Below, one piece after another: positions 11,600-28,500 of a DNA stretch of 64,000 nt (positions are counted from its first letter, which is position 1; the number at the start of each line of letters is the position of its first letter). The stretch lies in the NCBI RefSeq assembly GCF_036324505.1, contig NC_086351.1, positions 3,730,001 to 3,794,000 of the forward strand. Direction: 5' to 3'. The position numbers and the translations under genes are program-made. The stretch is from Eleginops maclovinus. Taxonomy: Eukaryota; Chordata; Actinopteri; Perciformes; Eleginopidae. Under the pieces are notes generated by a model, which saw only the letters and a list, made by a program, of their open reading frames with translations, did no database searches and was not told the DNA's origin.

Positions 11600-13110
11600 G
11601 TAGTGATAACTGCACCTCCACTTTACTAGCATTTTTATTGCAGTCAAAAAATGATATATTTATTCTGAAATCTCACAATTCTAACTTTAATCTCAGAACT
11701 AAACACTTTTGTTTTGATCGGATCTCAAAGACATGTTCACATTTGGCCCTTATCCTCTTCCGTAATCTTATATTTTATATGTTAATATTAACATTTTCTG
11801 GGATCAATATTTAATATTTAAATATAGCCAATTTCAGCTATGATCATCACAGATTCATTCAATTTCTGAATTTGTAACAGCTAATGTAATGCCACTATTG
11901 TTATGAAAGGAAAAATCCCACAACAAAGGTATTGTTTTCTGTATTAACAGTCTTGTATATGTGAATGATAAGCAAAAACATAGATTTTGATGCATTTTGT
12001 CAAGAGTCACATAAATAAAAAACTCCCACATGACATTTTTTGAAAGCTTAAAGTATGACGTCAGTTTCAAACACATGATTGAATCCTCACATTGCCAGTA
12101 AAGTCAAACATTTTTATTGTTTGAACTTCAGTGAACACTTTACGTTGGTTTGTATTACATTTTAAATGTGTATCTAATGAAGTGGTAACTGAAATACTTT
12201 CAAGTAAAAGGAACAGTCATTTTGCCATCTAAAATATCTCTTTCGAGCAGTTTGAGATGGTTTGAAAATGTTGATTTCCGTTGACCTTGGCCTCATTGCA
12301 TTGCCCAAGGCATTAGCTGCCAGATGTCTAAACAAAGTCTGTATAAATTAGTGTTAATATACAATATAGATTCAGTATGGATTCAACTAACGTCTAAAGT
12401 AGGTGCATCCCAGCATGTGCTATATGTATTGAATAGTACATAATGTGCACATTGGAGTCTTGCATTAACATTGATCATTGAACATTGTCCAGCAGTGGCT
12501 CAGTCAGTAGGGGCTTGGACTGGGAATCGTAGGGTCGCCAGTTCAACAGGTGTTATAACAGGTGCTAACCCAGTTTATCTTAGCCATTACAGGTGCACAT
12601 GTCTTACAAAGAAAAAAATGCACTAGATCCCAGTGTAACTAGAGTCCTGGACTACTGAGACACCAAGCTGTGATTTAACAGTTTGACAGACAAATAGTTA
12701 TTTAAACAATCATTTAGATCATGCAATGTGATAAAAATGGTCTTTGGGAGCTTCTACATTGGCCTTGTGCTGAGACAAAGGACCCTGACGAGAGGGGCTT
12801 GGCTGACTGACCCCATCTTGTCTCTAGCCTGAAACTGAAATGTCTGCCATCTGCCTCCTCTGCAGGGAGTGTTACAGTAACAAGAGTGATTTCCAAAACT
12901 GCTGATGGGTTATTCACCTCTGGAAAAAGACATGTCACTGGGTTTACCAGCTGGTAAAATCCTGATGAATCTCTGAATCTCATTTCCACACCCTGGTCTG
13001 CAGCAGCGCCCCTCCTCATACGAGCTCTGGGGCTGTGTGCTCAGCCTATCACCGCCGAGTCTGGGTATGTGAGCCCCGCCCACTGCACGGCCCCTGCTCT
13101 GGAAGCGCTC
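11600..13110. other. Intergenic region between flot1 and tubb (head to head)
   Basis: No coding potential is supported. The region is AT-rich on the left and more GC-rich towards the tubb promoter. A short SINE head lies at about 12,487-12,563. Short open frames here resemble nothing. Confidence 0.6.
12487..12563 (+). repeat. SINE fragment (head only), family of 51,917
   Basis: The sequence GCAGTGGCTCAGTCAGTAGG and its continuation through the GGGAATCGTAGGGTCG stretch are shared with the fuller copy at 51,917-52,250. The remainder of the element is absent, so this copy is truncated just after the B-box region. Confidence 0.75.
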
Positions 13111-13114
13111 CAAC

Positions 13115-13123
13115 ATTATAAAT
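13115..13123 (+). promoter_or_regulatory. tubb: TATA box of tubb
   Basis: ATTATAAAT lies about 85 bp upstream of the start codon, which leaves room for a short 5' UTR beginning near 13,145. A GC-rich stretch precedes it. The site is inferred from spacing and sequence. Confidence 0.6.
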
Positions 13124-13204
13124 GCATTGTCCGGCGATTTCCACGCTAGTCTTGGGTCGGCTCCTCGTCTGTCTGCGCGTCACTGTAAAACTTTAGCCTC
13201 CACT

Positions 13205-17364
<4,160 letters not shown>

Positions 17365-17487
17365 AGATAAAAATGTGAAGGTCAAGATGTCAATGCCAAA
17401 ATGTAACACTACACACAAAAAAACAGCCATTAAAGTAACGAAGGAACAAACATAGCATACCTTAGAAATCCCTTGTGATTCAGTTCA

Positions 17488-17493
17488 AATAAA
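17488..17493 (+). terminator. tubb: Polyadenylation signal of tubb
   Basis: AATAAA about 120 bp after the stop codon; it implies a short 3' UTR. Confidence 0.75.
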
Positions 17494-17519
17494 GCTGTCA
17501 AATGAAAACGTGTTTGCCT

Positions 17520-19527
17520 TTCTTAAATCCTTGCACATAACAGATGTGTTTTGTCTGATAAAACATTAACTAAGACTCAAAACAAAATCACATTTCAAAA
17601 CAGTAGAAATATAAAGGATTTGATACCAAGCGCATTATCAGAGATGAATGAATGTTAACTCTGTTGAGGTCAGCTGTTTTTGTAGGAGGATAGTGATGCA
17701 TTCATGTGCTTTTTCCTGCAGTTGTAGGAAAAATTGCTGCATCATTCCCTTTTGAGATGCTTGGTTATGGCAGTTTAAGGTTTATGGTCAGAAATTCTGA
17801 GTGCAGACATTAAGTGGGTCAAATATGGTTCCCGGATATTATTGTTGGAATAAATAATGTGTTATATCTTGAGGTTTCGACTTCTTAGGCAAGAATGGTG
17901 GCTATGGGTGTACGACCAATTTGCAACATGATACAGTCAGGCCAACATTTTTCTCCCGCCCAAGCCACATCCTCACAACTACGAGTCAATCAAAAGAACA
18001 TAAGGTCGTTGCTCACTGACAGCTGCTTTTCTGATCCAAATGTACAATTTAAAAAGTACAGTTCCATCTAAAAACTTTGCATCCTCTTAAACGGAAAAGC
18101 TTACATGATTTTACTACTCCAAAAATCATTTTGTTGTGTTCTGCAACAAAATTCCTTTCAGGTGCATGGGTGTTTAGATGTAGGTGCCCCAAAAATAATA
18201 TAAGGGTTTGGGTTTGGGTTCTTTAGTTACATTTATACCATAAATAAGCATATAAACATAAGAATTACAATTGTTGCTGGTGCCCAAGGCATGACATGGC
18301 TATCATACAAAGGAACCCCAGGACATAAAGTGGCTACTGACATAATAATATTATTGGTAATAATGCAGTAACTACCACAAGCCCTCTGATATGAAGTGAA
18401 GTTGTTCTTTAGGGCTGCATATATTCACATACACACTTTCATTTTCTTGGGGACCCTAAATTATGTGTGTGTAAAGATATGAAAATGGAATATGAACCAA
18501 TATCTGCAGAATTCATTTTGCTCGCTTTATTAAATGTGCAAGACATCAAACTATTTTTAAAACCTTTACCATTAAGTTTTTATTGATATATTAGTTCGTG
18601 TCGTAGAGGATATTTGTGTAAATTAACAAGACCGTTTTTTTTCCTATAATTCTGTGTGGTTCCTTTAAGGTAGGCTCCGGTTGTGCGGGAATGTTGGTCC
18701 AGTCAGAAACTTTTAAAGTGAGGCTGGGATTAAATGACCAATAGCAACAGAGTACAGTGTGAGTGATCGGTTAACTGGCCAATCACATGCACGTCATACA
18801 CCACTTGTGGGCGTTGTCGATTCTTTCCAGGATGTGTGTGTTTATTTTTTTGCAGATCTCCAAAGCGAGGTAGGTAACAGCAGTGTACACTTTTAACGAA
18901 TATGTGGCAAATTTGTAGGGCGAAAACAATGCAAAATTAGCTTGGCATTTATTCGAACAATTTCGCCATGCAGTTGCGTGTATAACGGTCAAGCCACTTG
19001 TAACATCGATGGTGCTTCCTTCATAGTTTTCATGGTAATTTCTTGATGGTTCTTCCTTGATGAGGTTAACATTGAGGATATTATTTGACAATCGAGAGCA
19101 AAAAATAAAAAAATCAATAGGTCAATTATGACATTTATATTTCAATCAGACGTTATAATAACCAAAACTGTCAGTTGACGTCTTTTGCGTAGTTTTGTTT
19201 TTATGCTGACCGGAAGTAGTAATGATTTGATGTGTTGACGTGTTGATACACGTTTGATCAAAGTGTTGCCAGCGTTGCTTTACGCTACAAACAGGATTTA
19301 AGCAGAATATTACAAAAAAAAGTATGGCAAAGAAATCATCAATTAGCTATTCAGGCTAATGGTAACTGCATGGTGTTTCACAGCAATGTGTACTAACAGT
19401 AGTTAGCGTATATCCAGCAATGTTGTCAAGGCTAATTAAAGCGAACGTTGGTGGAAACAGACTGCTTTAACATACATTTATCTGTGTCTTAAGTATAGTA
19501 GTCGTCCTGTCCTACGCTGTGTGAGGA
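17520..19527. other. Intergenic spacer tubb-mdc1 with probable mdc1 promoter
   Basis: No coding exon is supported. A possible untranslated first exon of mdc1 ends at a GAG-GTAGGT donor near 18,871. CCAAT-type boxes occur at about 18,740-18,785. An ETS-like ACCGGAAGT lies at 19,209-19,217, about 310 bp upstream of the mdc1 start codon. Which of these is the real promoter cannot be decided from sequence alone. Confidence 0.4.
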
Positions 19528-22500
19528 ATGGATGCTACTCAGATGATCAGTGACTCAATCTTGGAGTCAGATGAGGAAAGTGAAGATGAGAGTGAAAACA
19601 AGAGGGGACGACCATTGGCTAAACTGTGCATCTTAAAAAATGCACACATACCTGAAACTGGTGAGTGGCTTTCTGTTGCTTGTATTGCTACTATTGTTTG
19701 TTGATTGATGCACTTACTTGAAGTAACTTAACTTGTCTTTTTTTGTTTACATTTTTTTCTGATGGGTGTTCTCTGTCTCCCAGAGTTGCCCCTCTTTTTG
19801 GGAGATAATGTCCTGGGCCGTGACCCCAACACCTGCACCCTGCCCCTGCCAGCACCCTCAATATCAAAGCAGCACGCGACCATCTGCATCTCAGCGTACA
19901 GGAAAGGAGGCCGCCACAGTGAAGCGGACATAGAGGCTTTGGTTTGGGACCTAGGGAGCATGAATGGAACCCGCAAGGGCCACATGAAAATGACACCTAA
20001 TGTACGCTATGCCCTCAGTGAAAGTGACAGCTTGGTGGTGGCAGACATCCCATGTCAGTATGTGAGCTGCGCTGTAGATGCAGTCTCCTCTCAAGTGGAC
20101 ATGAGGACACCTGTGAGCAGAAATTCAGGGGTGAAGGCCAGGCTGCCACATGCCTCAGGACAAAAGGGAGGTTACACAAGCACAGGCAGCAAGAAATATG
20201 TCAACGGAGGTACACTACAAGCTAAGGTGTCATTACCTGATCAGGGGGACACCATGAAGACCCCTGGCATAACCAGTGTCCTGTCCTTCGAGCAAACGCC
20301 GACCCACCCGGAAGGGAGCCTGGTCCCAGAGTCTGACTCGGACTCAGACGGAGAAAGAGGAGACAGAAGGCGGAAGGCTATAGGTAAGTAAATTATGTTA
20401 CTACAAACAGAAATCAAGAAGTCCTGTTTTTCTATCATCGGTTTTACATCTTTATTATCTTTTATAGTGTCTGATTCCGACTCCCATAAATCAAGTCCCA
20501 CATGTTCAACATTCCTGAGTCCCACAAACAAAATCGTCCCTGAAAGGTAAAGCAGCAACATCCAGTTAATCTTTGAACAAAAATCTGTATATAACACAGT
20601 CATGCATCTCGGTGAAAATATGTTTGTTTATGCAGTGTGTCCCTTATTTTACTTGTGAATTCTAATACCAGTCATGTTTTTTTCCCTCTGATTCACAGCG
20701 AGGATGAAAGTCCCATCACACTGTCCTCCTCTACTAAAAATAGACCTCACGGACATGTCAGCTTCAGCAACAAGGAGACATACATGGATGCGGGGCGACA
20801 GCAGCTGAATAACAAAAAGACACTTGAGATTGTGGACGACAGTGAAGAGGAGGAAGAAAGGGAGGAAGAAAGAGCAGCACTGGGAGGGACAAAGTCTGAA
20901 GAAAGGGGACACCATGTGCCAATGAAACAGGGAAGCAATGTGAGTCTCACTGGAGAAGATGAATTGCCTGTGTTCGCACCATCAGTCTTCACAGATCCCA
21001 TCCCTGTATTTGACATTGACAGTGACACTGATGTGGAGGGACAGGAGGAGGAGGAAGAGGAGGCGGTAATATCTGCATGTCCTGTGACCTTGCCTTCAAA
21101 CCAACAAGCTGATCAGCCCCCGGACACAGCCCAGTTTCACATGGACAGTGATACAGATGTGGATGAGGACGATGATGCCTTAGACAAAGTTCCCAAAAGT
21201 TTGTCTTCCCCTGCTGACCACAACAAACCTCATGTGATTTCAGTCATTCAGCCAGTGGGCATCACAATGGACAGTGACACTGATGTGGATGGTGATGATG
21301 ATGATCATGATGATGCAATGTCAGACGCTGCTACTAATGCAAAACCCCCGTCCCTTCAGAGCACACAAACTGCTGACTCTGCTCCTTTAACACAGGTGGA
21401 AGAAATCCACCTCAACAGTGACACAGATATTGATGATGAAGAAGAAGAAAAGGAACAGGGAACAAATAATAAATACCCTAAAATAGATGAAACTTCCACT
21501 AGGTCAGATATTAGGCCAAAGTCCATCCCCGCTGCGCCTCAGAGCCTGCAAATAGACAGTGATACAGATGATGAAGCTATTCCTGCACCAGCACTCGGTG
21601 AACCCTCGCTGGTGTCTTCTCCCCAGGAATCATGCACCACTGCACAACCAGGAGCATGTTTGGATTTTTGGTCTGACAGCGACACAGATGTGGAAGATGA
21701 TTCTTCTTTGGTCATACCTCTTGTTATCTCAGACATTTCAGTTGATCTTGGTACAAGCTCAGATGATTCCGACACAGATGTTGACGAATCCATTGTGCCA
21801 CCTGCAGCTGACCTTAAAGAGGACAGTGAGACAGATGTGGAGGATAAGGAGGTGGATTTGGAGGATCCAGCTGAGGGCCAGATTCCCAGCCTGCAGAGAG
21901 AAATCACACCTGAGGTGATGATTCCTCTACAGCAGAACTGCTCGACACCTGTATTCGTAACAGGTAATGTGTCAATCAATCAAATGAGAGTCACGGGAAT
22001 TTTCATTATTGTTTCATATGCAGATAACAGTTGATTCATTGTTTGGTTTATAAAGTGAAATAAAATGGTAAATAATTCCCATAATTCCCCCCCAAAAAAT
22101 CATTACATCTAAGAATTTAAATTAATTTAACAAATAATCAACTATTAAAAAAGCTGCAAATTAATGAACTTTTTGACCAACTGATATATTGAAAATGGTT
22201 CCATCTGTGGAAAACAACTTTTATTGTATTCATTTTACAGAGGTTTTGGATATTGAATAATCCTTGTTTTTCTCCAAAGTTGCTGTCCTCGCTAGCATTC
22301 AACAATATACTATATATTTAAAACAACTTTTCCTCATTTCTTAACACCTTCTCGCTTTCATGCGGAGGAGATGCTCGTCAGGGAGGCGTTCAGGGAACCT
22401 CTGTAAAAATCTATCAACAGTCAAGTAACCTGGATTACATATAGTATTACTTTAGATCTCTTCTAACACCTCAAAAAAACTCTATCAAGTGTTCAAACAG

Positions 22501-25500
22501 AAAAGAGGAAAGGAACATAATACAGTAACACAATAGCAGATTTCCAATGTTTAGAAATAGGTCAGAATGTTTAAAATGACTTCAGCAATCAAGAGATATT
22601 TAATCGATTCTTCAAAAATGTGAACTCTTTATTCCATTTGTTTGTGATCTAAAGTGGATGTGTAGACTTATCATTACCATCATCACCATTACTTTATCCA
22701 CTTTATATATTGTTTGACATTTTGAAAATATTTCTTAACATGAAATAGTTTACGTTTTCTTACTTTAATTGACTTTGGGATGGTTTCAGAGGGAAGACAG
22801 ATAATAGAAGAAAATACAGACACTCAGGCTTTCATCAGTCCCTCTGTGGTTCCATTTAGACATAAGTCAATCACTTTTGACTTTGTTTCTGTTTCTAAGA
22901 GATCCTTACAGACCTTCTTTATTTTGTCTCCTCTGTCTCCCAGGTGCCGTAGCCCTTGATGGAAGACAAATACTATTGTCTCCCAGCTCAGAGAGTCAGG
23001 AGGATGAGGACTTTGTCGTAGCCGAGACGCAGTCCTTCGTTCTTCAGACCAGAGAGTGTCAGGGAACCCCTCCACAGGAGCCTTCTGGTGATGAAGGAGG
23101 AGAACACTCCTGCAGAGAAGCGTTTCTCCAGCTGGGACTGTCTGACAGCAGCCACCTGCAGGGTCGGGCCCAGGCTCTAGCTATGGAGAGCACTCAAGCT
23201 TTTGTCGGCGGGAGTGGGGGACTGGAAGATACCCAGGCCTATGCAGCCGCCTCAAATGCAGACAGAGCCTCCTTGGAGAATGATCCAAATCTGGAGGCTA
23301 CACAGTCTTATGGAAATGAAGAGGAGCCTGCCAGATGTTCAGAAATGTCTGAAAAAGAAAGTCAGGTGGAGTTTGCCCTGGAAGAAACACAGGCATATAT
23401 CACAAAGCCCTGCAGCGATTCAGAGGATGAAACGGATGATGATGAGACCAAAAACAATGCTACTGCTGACACTCAGGCTTTCAGTTTGCCCACCTCTTCT
23501 ACTCTTGCAACTGCTGAAACCCAACTAATGCCTGTCTTTGAGGAAGAAGAGAGTTCAGATGAAGAATCAGATGAGATTTCCTGTGTACTACAGGTTAAGC
23601 CAGGTCCACAGAATGGAACAGAAGAACATGGAAAAGCAGATCAACCTCAGAAGAAGGCCCACAGTGAAGCTCTGTCCGTAGCTGAAACTCAGCCCATGCA
23701 TAGAAGTGAGGATGAGGAAAGTGATGATGACGACTCGATGCCAGGTCCACGAAAAAGAAAAGCAAAGCAACTGCAGCTGGAAGACGAGCAGACACAAACA
23801 AACTCTGAGCTTTCTGCTGTCCAAACTCGGCCAATGGAAGGAAATGAAGATGGTGAAAGTGATGAAGAGGACTTGTTTCCAGGACGGAGAAAAAGAAAAG
23901 CACAGCATCTTAAAGAAGAGGAGAGCCAGCCCCTCACCAGTTCTGAAGTCTCTGCTGGTGAAACCCAGCTCGTGGTTGCTGTTGTAGACGAACAAAATGA
24001 TGATGAAGACTCAATTCTGGGTCCAAGAAAAAGAAAAGCAAAGCAACTGCAGCTTGAAGACGAGCAGACACAAACACTCACCAACTCAGAGCTATCTCTT
24101 GGAACCCAGCCCCTGCACATGGGTGTTGCTGAAACCCAGCCCATGGCTACAAGTGGGGAGGAGGAAAGTGAGGATGAGGACTGCATGTCTGGTCCACGCA
24201 GAAGAAAAGCAAAGCAACTGCAGCTGGAAGACGAGCAGACACAAACAAACTCTGAGCTCTCTGCGGTCCAAACTCAGCCAATGGAAGGAAATGAAGATGG
24301 TGAAAGTGATGAAGAGGACTTGTTTCCAGGACGGAGAAAAAGAAAAGTACAGCAGCTTAAAGAAGAAGAGAGCCAGCCCCTCACTAGTTTTGAAGTCTCT
24401 GCTGGTGTAGATGAGGACTCAATTCTGGGTCGACGTAAAAGCAAAGCAAAGCCGTTGCAAATTCAAGAAGAGGAAACACAACCGCTCACAAACTCAGAGG
24501 CCTCTACTGTTGAGACGGAAATGAGAACGGGCCGGCAGCCTCCGAGGGAAAAAGGGAGACAATCTGAAGCTGGAAACAGTGCCACCGCTGTTAGAGGAAC
24601 AAAAAGAACAAGAGCAAGATTACAAGAAGAGGAGCAGGGAGAGTGTTCTGAAGCTCCAACTACCAGAGGAAGGAGAGGAGAATTAAGGCCTGATGAGGAG
24701 GAGAGTGAGGAAGAGAAGGAGCCAAAGCAGGGTAAACGAACCAGAGGGAAAACATCTACGAGGAAACAGAAAGATAAAGGGAATGAGGAGAAGGAAGAAC
24801 GGGAGGAATTAGAAAGAAAAGAGAAGGAAGTAAGAGTGCGAGCTGAACATCCAGAAAGATTCAGACTCGAGTTTGAGAGAGAAGAAGAAGTAGAGAGAAT
24901 AGAGAGGGAAAGAGAGGAACTAGAAGAAAGGGAAAGAGCTGCACACAAGGAAAAGGAAGAACAATTGGAGAGGGAAAGAAAGGAAAAGGAAGAACAAGAG
25001 AGATTGAAGGTGGAAAAAGAAGAGAAGGAAAGACTAGAGAAGGAGAGAAAGCAGAAGGAAGAAGAAGAAGAGGAACAAAAGAGATTAAAGTGTGAGAAAG
25101 CAAAAAGGGAAGAGAAGGAAAGACTAGAGAAAGAAGAGAATGAGAGAATAGCAAGAGAAGGACAGGAGAAGGAAGAAAAAGAGAGATTGGAGGCAACTAA
25201 GAGGGAACTAGAAGAGAGACTTGAGAAGGAGAGGACTGAACAGGAACACCAGGCAAGACTGGAGAGAGAAGCAAGGGAAAAGGAGGAAGGAGAAAGATTG
25301 GAGAAGGAAAAACAAGAAAAACAGGAACAAGAAAACAAGTCCAAAACCCCAGCGAGAAGCCGAAGAGCAGCCAGAAGAACGATTGCCGCCCCGTGTTCAG
25401 CAGAAGCAGAACGAGACTCAGCCAATGATGACGTCCCAGCCAGGAGAACCAGATCTCGCTCCAACTCGTCCAACTCCGTCAGCTCAGAGAGGTCCGCCTC

Positions 25501-28500
25501 AAGTGTGAGCACCCAGGGGAGCCGGGGGAGAGGCCGGGGCCGGGGGGCCAAGAGGACCAGTGCACCCCCCCCAGCAGCCAGCGCCAGAGGTAGCAACAGG
25601 AGGAGGACGACGGCTGCAGAGCCAACGCAACAGGACAGCACTGATACTCCTCCTCCGGGACCTCTGTCCAGGTCCAACTCCCTCATCTCTGAAGTCTCCA
25701 GCTGCAGCGTGAGCTCTCAGAGCAGAGGAAGAGGAGGCAGGCAGCGAGGAAGAGGGAGGAAAACTGAGCCCATCCCTACTATCAATATTCAGAGTGAACT
25801 AAAGCTGGCTCTCACACCTACAGCTAGAGGCAGTGGGAGCAGGAGAGGAAAGGAATCCTCAAATGAGCTTCCCCAGGAGGACGAGAAGGCAGACTCTCAG
25901 CAGGCCACTTCCAGTAGAGGGCGCAGGCGAGCTAATGCTAATATCCTAGAGCCTAATGCTGCAGAAAAGCAAGGCAACTCAAGTCAGGAGTGTGGAGAAT
26001 CACCTCTGCTTAAAAGAAGTGTGAGGGGAAGAACGGTAAAGAGTGAGACTGTGGAGACACCAGTAGCTCCTGCAGTCAGTGATGGAGATAAAGGGACAAG
26101 GAAAGGAAGGAAAAGACAGTTGGAGGCAAATGCAGAAGAGGCCTCCAGCAGTAGCCACAAAGTTTCCAAAGGGAAGGAGAAAGCCTTAACGACAGAGGCA
26201 GCAGAGGAAGAGGAGAGTCCAGTGCAAGCTAAGAGAAGAGGGAGAGCATCCAGCGCTCAAACGAAGAAGAACGCTGGTGTTTCCTCCGCTGCAGTGGAGG
26301 GGAGTAAAGAGAAAACAGAGGAGGTAGCTGTGGAGAGGAGAGTCAGAGGTCGACCTTCAATGGCTCAGAAAAAGAAGAAGGAGGAGCAGGAGGAAAGTGG
26401 ATCATCTGTGGACCAGGATCAACACCAGGTGACTCAATTATTAAATATTGGACTTTTTTAGGTCTCAGACAAAACTACATTAGTGCAGAGACATCAGCCC
26501 AAACGGAAAACTTAGAGGTGTTTACCAGGAACTTGTGTCCTGGAGGAACGCTTTTACCCTGGCTTAAGGCTCCGGTGCTTATCCTCTGCGAGTCAGCCTT
26601 TCATAATGTACTTCAATCACCATCAGGGACTGTCTGCGGCCCCCCCCCTCCGACTCTCTGAGCAACAGGAGTAGTCTCAACATTAATACACTAATGAATT
26701 AAGTGGTCACGCTACTCTAACATTTATGATCGCTGCTTTCTTTACTGCTCCTCAATCACCATTCTCCTTCTGTGTTTCATGCTTTGTCCTTGTCTGTCGT
26801 TTGTCCTTGTCTCCCCCCCCCCCCCCCCCCCCTTTTTTTTTTCCTCTTCCATTTTACAGCCCCAGACTCCCACCAGCGCTGCATCCCGGAAGCGACAGGC
26901 TCCTGCAGACTCGTCACCTGTGGCAAAAACCCTTCGCTTCCCCTCTGCCTCCCCCGGTGGTCGATCACGAGCTGCCAGCCCGGCCTACAAGGTTTTATAT
27001 GTTTTCATACACGTGTGGTCATACTTGTCCGATTTTTGAACAGCTGCCTAAGAAGGAAGACATTTATAGAGTGCAATCACACCACCAAGCTTTACATAAT
27101 TTACATTTTTATTTTTAGCTTCGGTATCAATAAAAAACAGCTCGATTCCTTCCTTACGACACTGTTCTATTCCCCATTAGGAGCGAGGAATTCTTATCCA
27201 ACTTCAGCGTTTAATGCAAAAATATATCAGTGTATGTGACGGTTGCACGGCTCGTTTCCTAAATGTATAGAATTTTTCTTATTGTGTATTTATTTCCTGA
27301 TTTATCCTGCAACTGGATGACTAACGGGAGGGCGTTTGCTGTATAAGCTATGCTGCCTGCCCTCCCGCTTCTACTCATTTAGTTTGTTTGTCTGTCGGAC
27401 TCATAAATTGTGTGTACTGATATTGAAGTAGTAGAATAAAAAAACAAAGGTACACAAAGATTACAAAGAATCCAAAAAACAGAAAAATAATTTCTTGATC
27501 AACTGACTTAAATTGTATACAATCTCTCACACAACACACACACGGTCATATGATCACTTCTTTCCAAAAACTCTACATGCATGTTGAACATTTACTGTCT
27601 CCAGCTAGTGTGATGGTGTTTGTGCAGAAGGGTTTTAAATAGTAAGGCTAAAAAGGACTACGTTTTCTTCACAAATTCAAGGTAACATGGGGTGATTGTG
27701 TGTGTGTGTGTGTGTGTGTTCCTCTCAGGTGCTATACACCGGCGTGGTGGATGAAGAAGGGGAGAAAATGTTGGCTCGTTTAGGAGGCAGCATGGCTAAA
27801 GGCGTGGCCGACATGAACTGTCTGGTGACCGATAAGGTGCGCAGGACCGTGAAGTTCCTGTGTGCGCTGGCTAAAGGAATCCCTATTGTCACCACACACT
27901 GGCTGGTTGAGGTTAGTTGAAATATTACCTCTCTATATACACAAATACTACACTCACATAAGGAGACGCACTCATATGGACGCTCTTGTTGTGTTTGTGC
28001 TTTCTTCCTGCGCTTCAGAGTAGCAAGGCCGGGCGCTTCCTGTCTCCTAATGCATTTGTTGTGAAGGATCCGGAGCAGGAGAAGAATTTCAGTTTCTGCC
28101 TGCAGCACTCTCTGACGATCGCCAGCAGTCAGCCTCTCTTACAGGTACTGTAAACGTAGTATTTATTTCTCTGCTTATATTTTGAGTGAGAGGTTGGCAG
28201 AGGGTCATTTCCCTTGGCAGATGGCACAGGGGTGGTGGATAATATCGACGGATAAGAGATAAATGGTGACTCCAGACATGCTTGTGTATCATCCTCAGCC
28301 TATACAAGATGTGAAACCCCTGACACTTTACCATTAAGCATCGCTGTTACATCAGCCTCGCTTTCCATTGGCACAGTGTGGATTGCTCACCATTACTCTT
28401 TGTCCTTTGGAAAGTAATTTGACATTTATTCCTAATGTACTGTTTATGTTTAATGGGCACTTCACGAGAGGCAGGCAGTAATGTTTCCATTTCAGTCACT

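Noticed and set aside
11419..11814. 131-codon plus-strand open frame
   Set aside because: Overlaps the proposed flot1 first exon and promoter; AT-rich composition and no similarity recognised.
24463..25686. 407-codon minus-strand open frame
   Set aside because: It is antisense to the charged mdc1 region and is rich in Ser, Leu and Phe only because that region is GAA/GAG/AAG-rich. It has no domain and no splice context.
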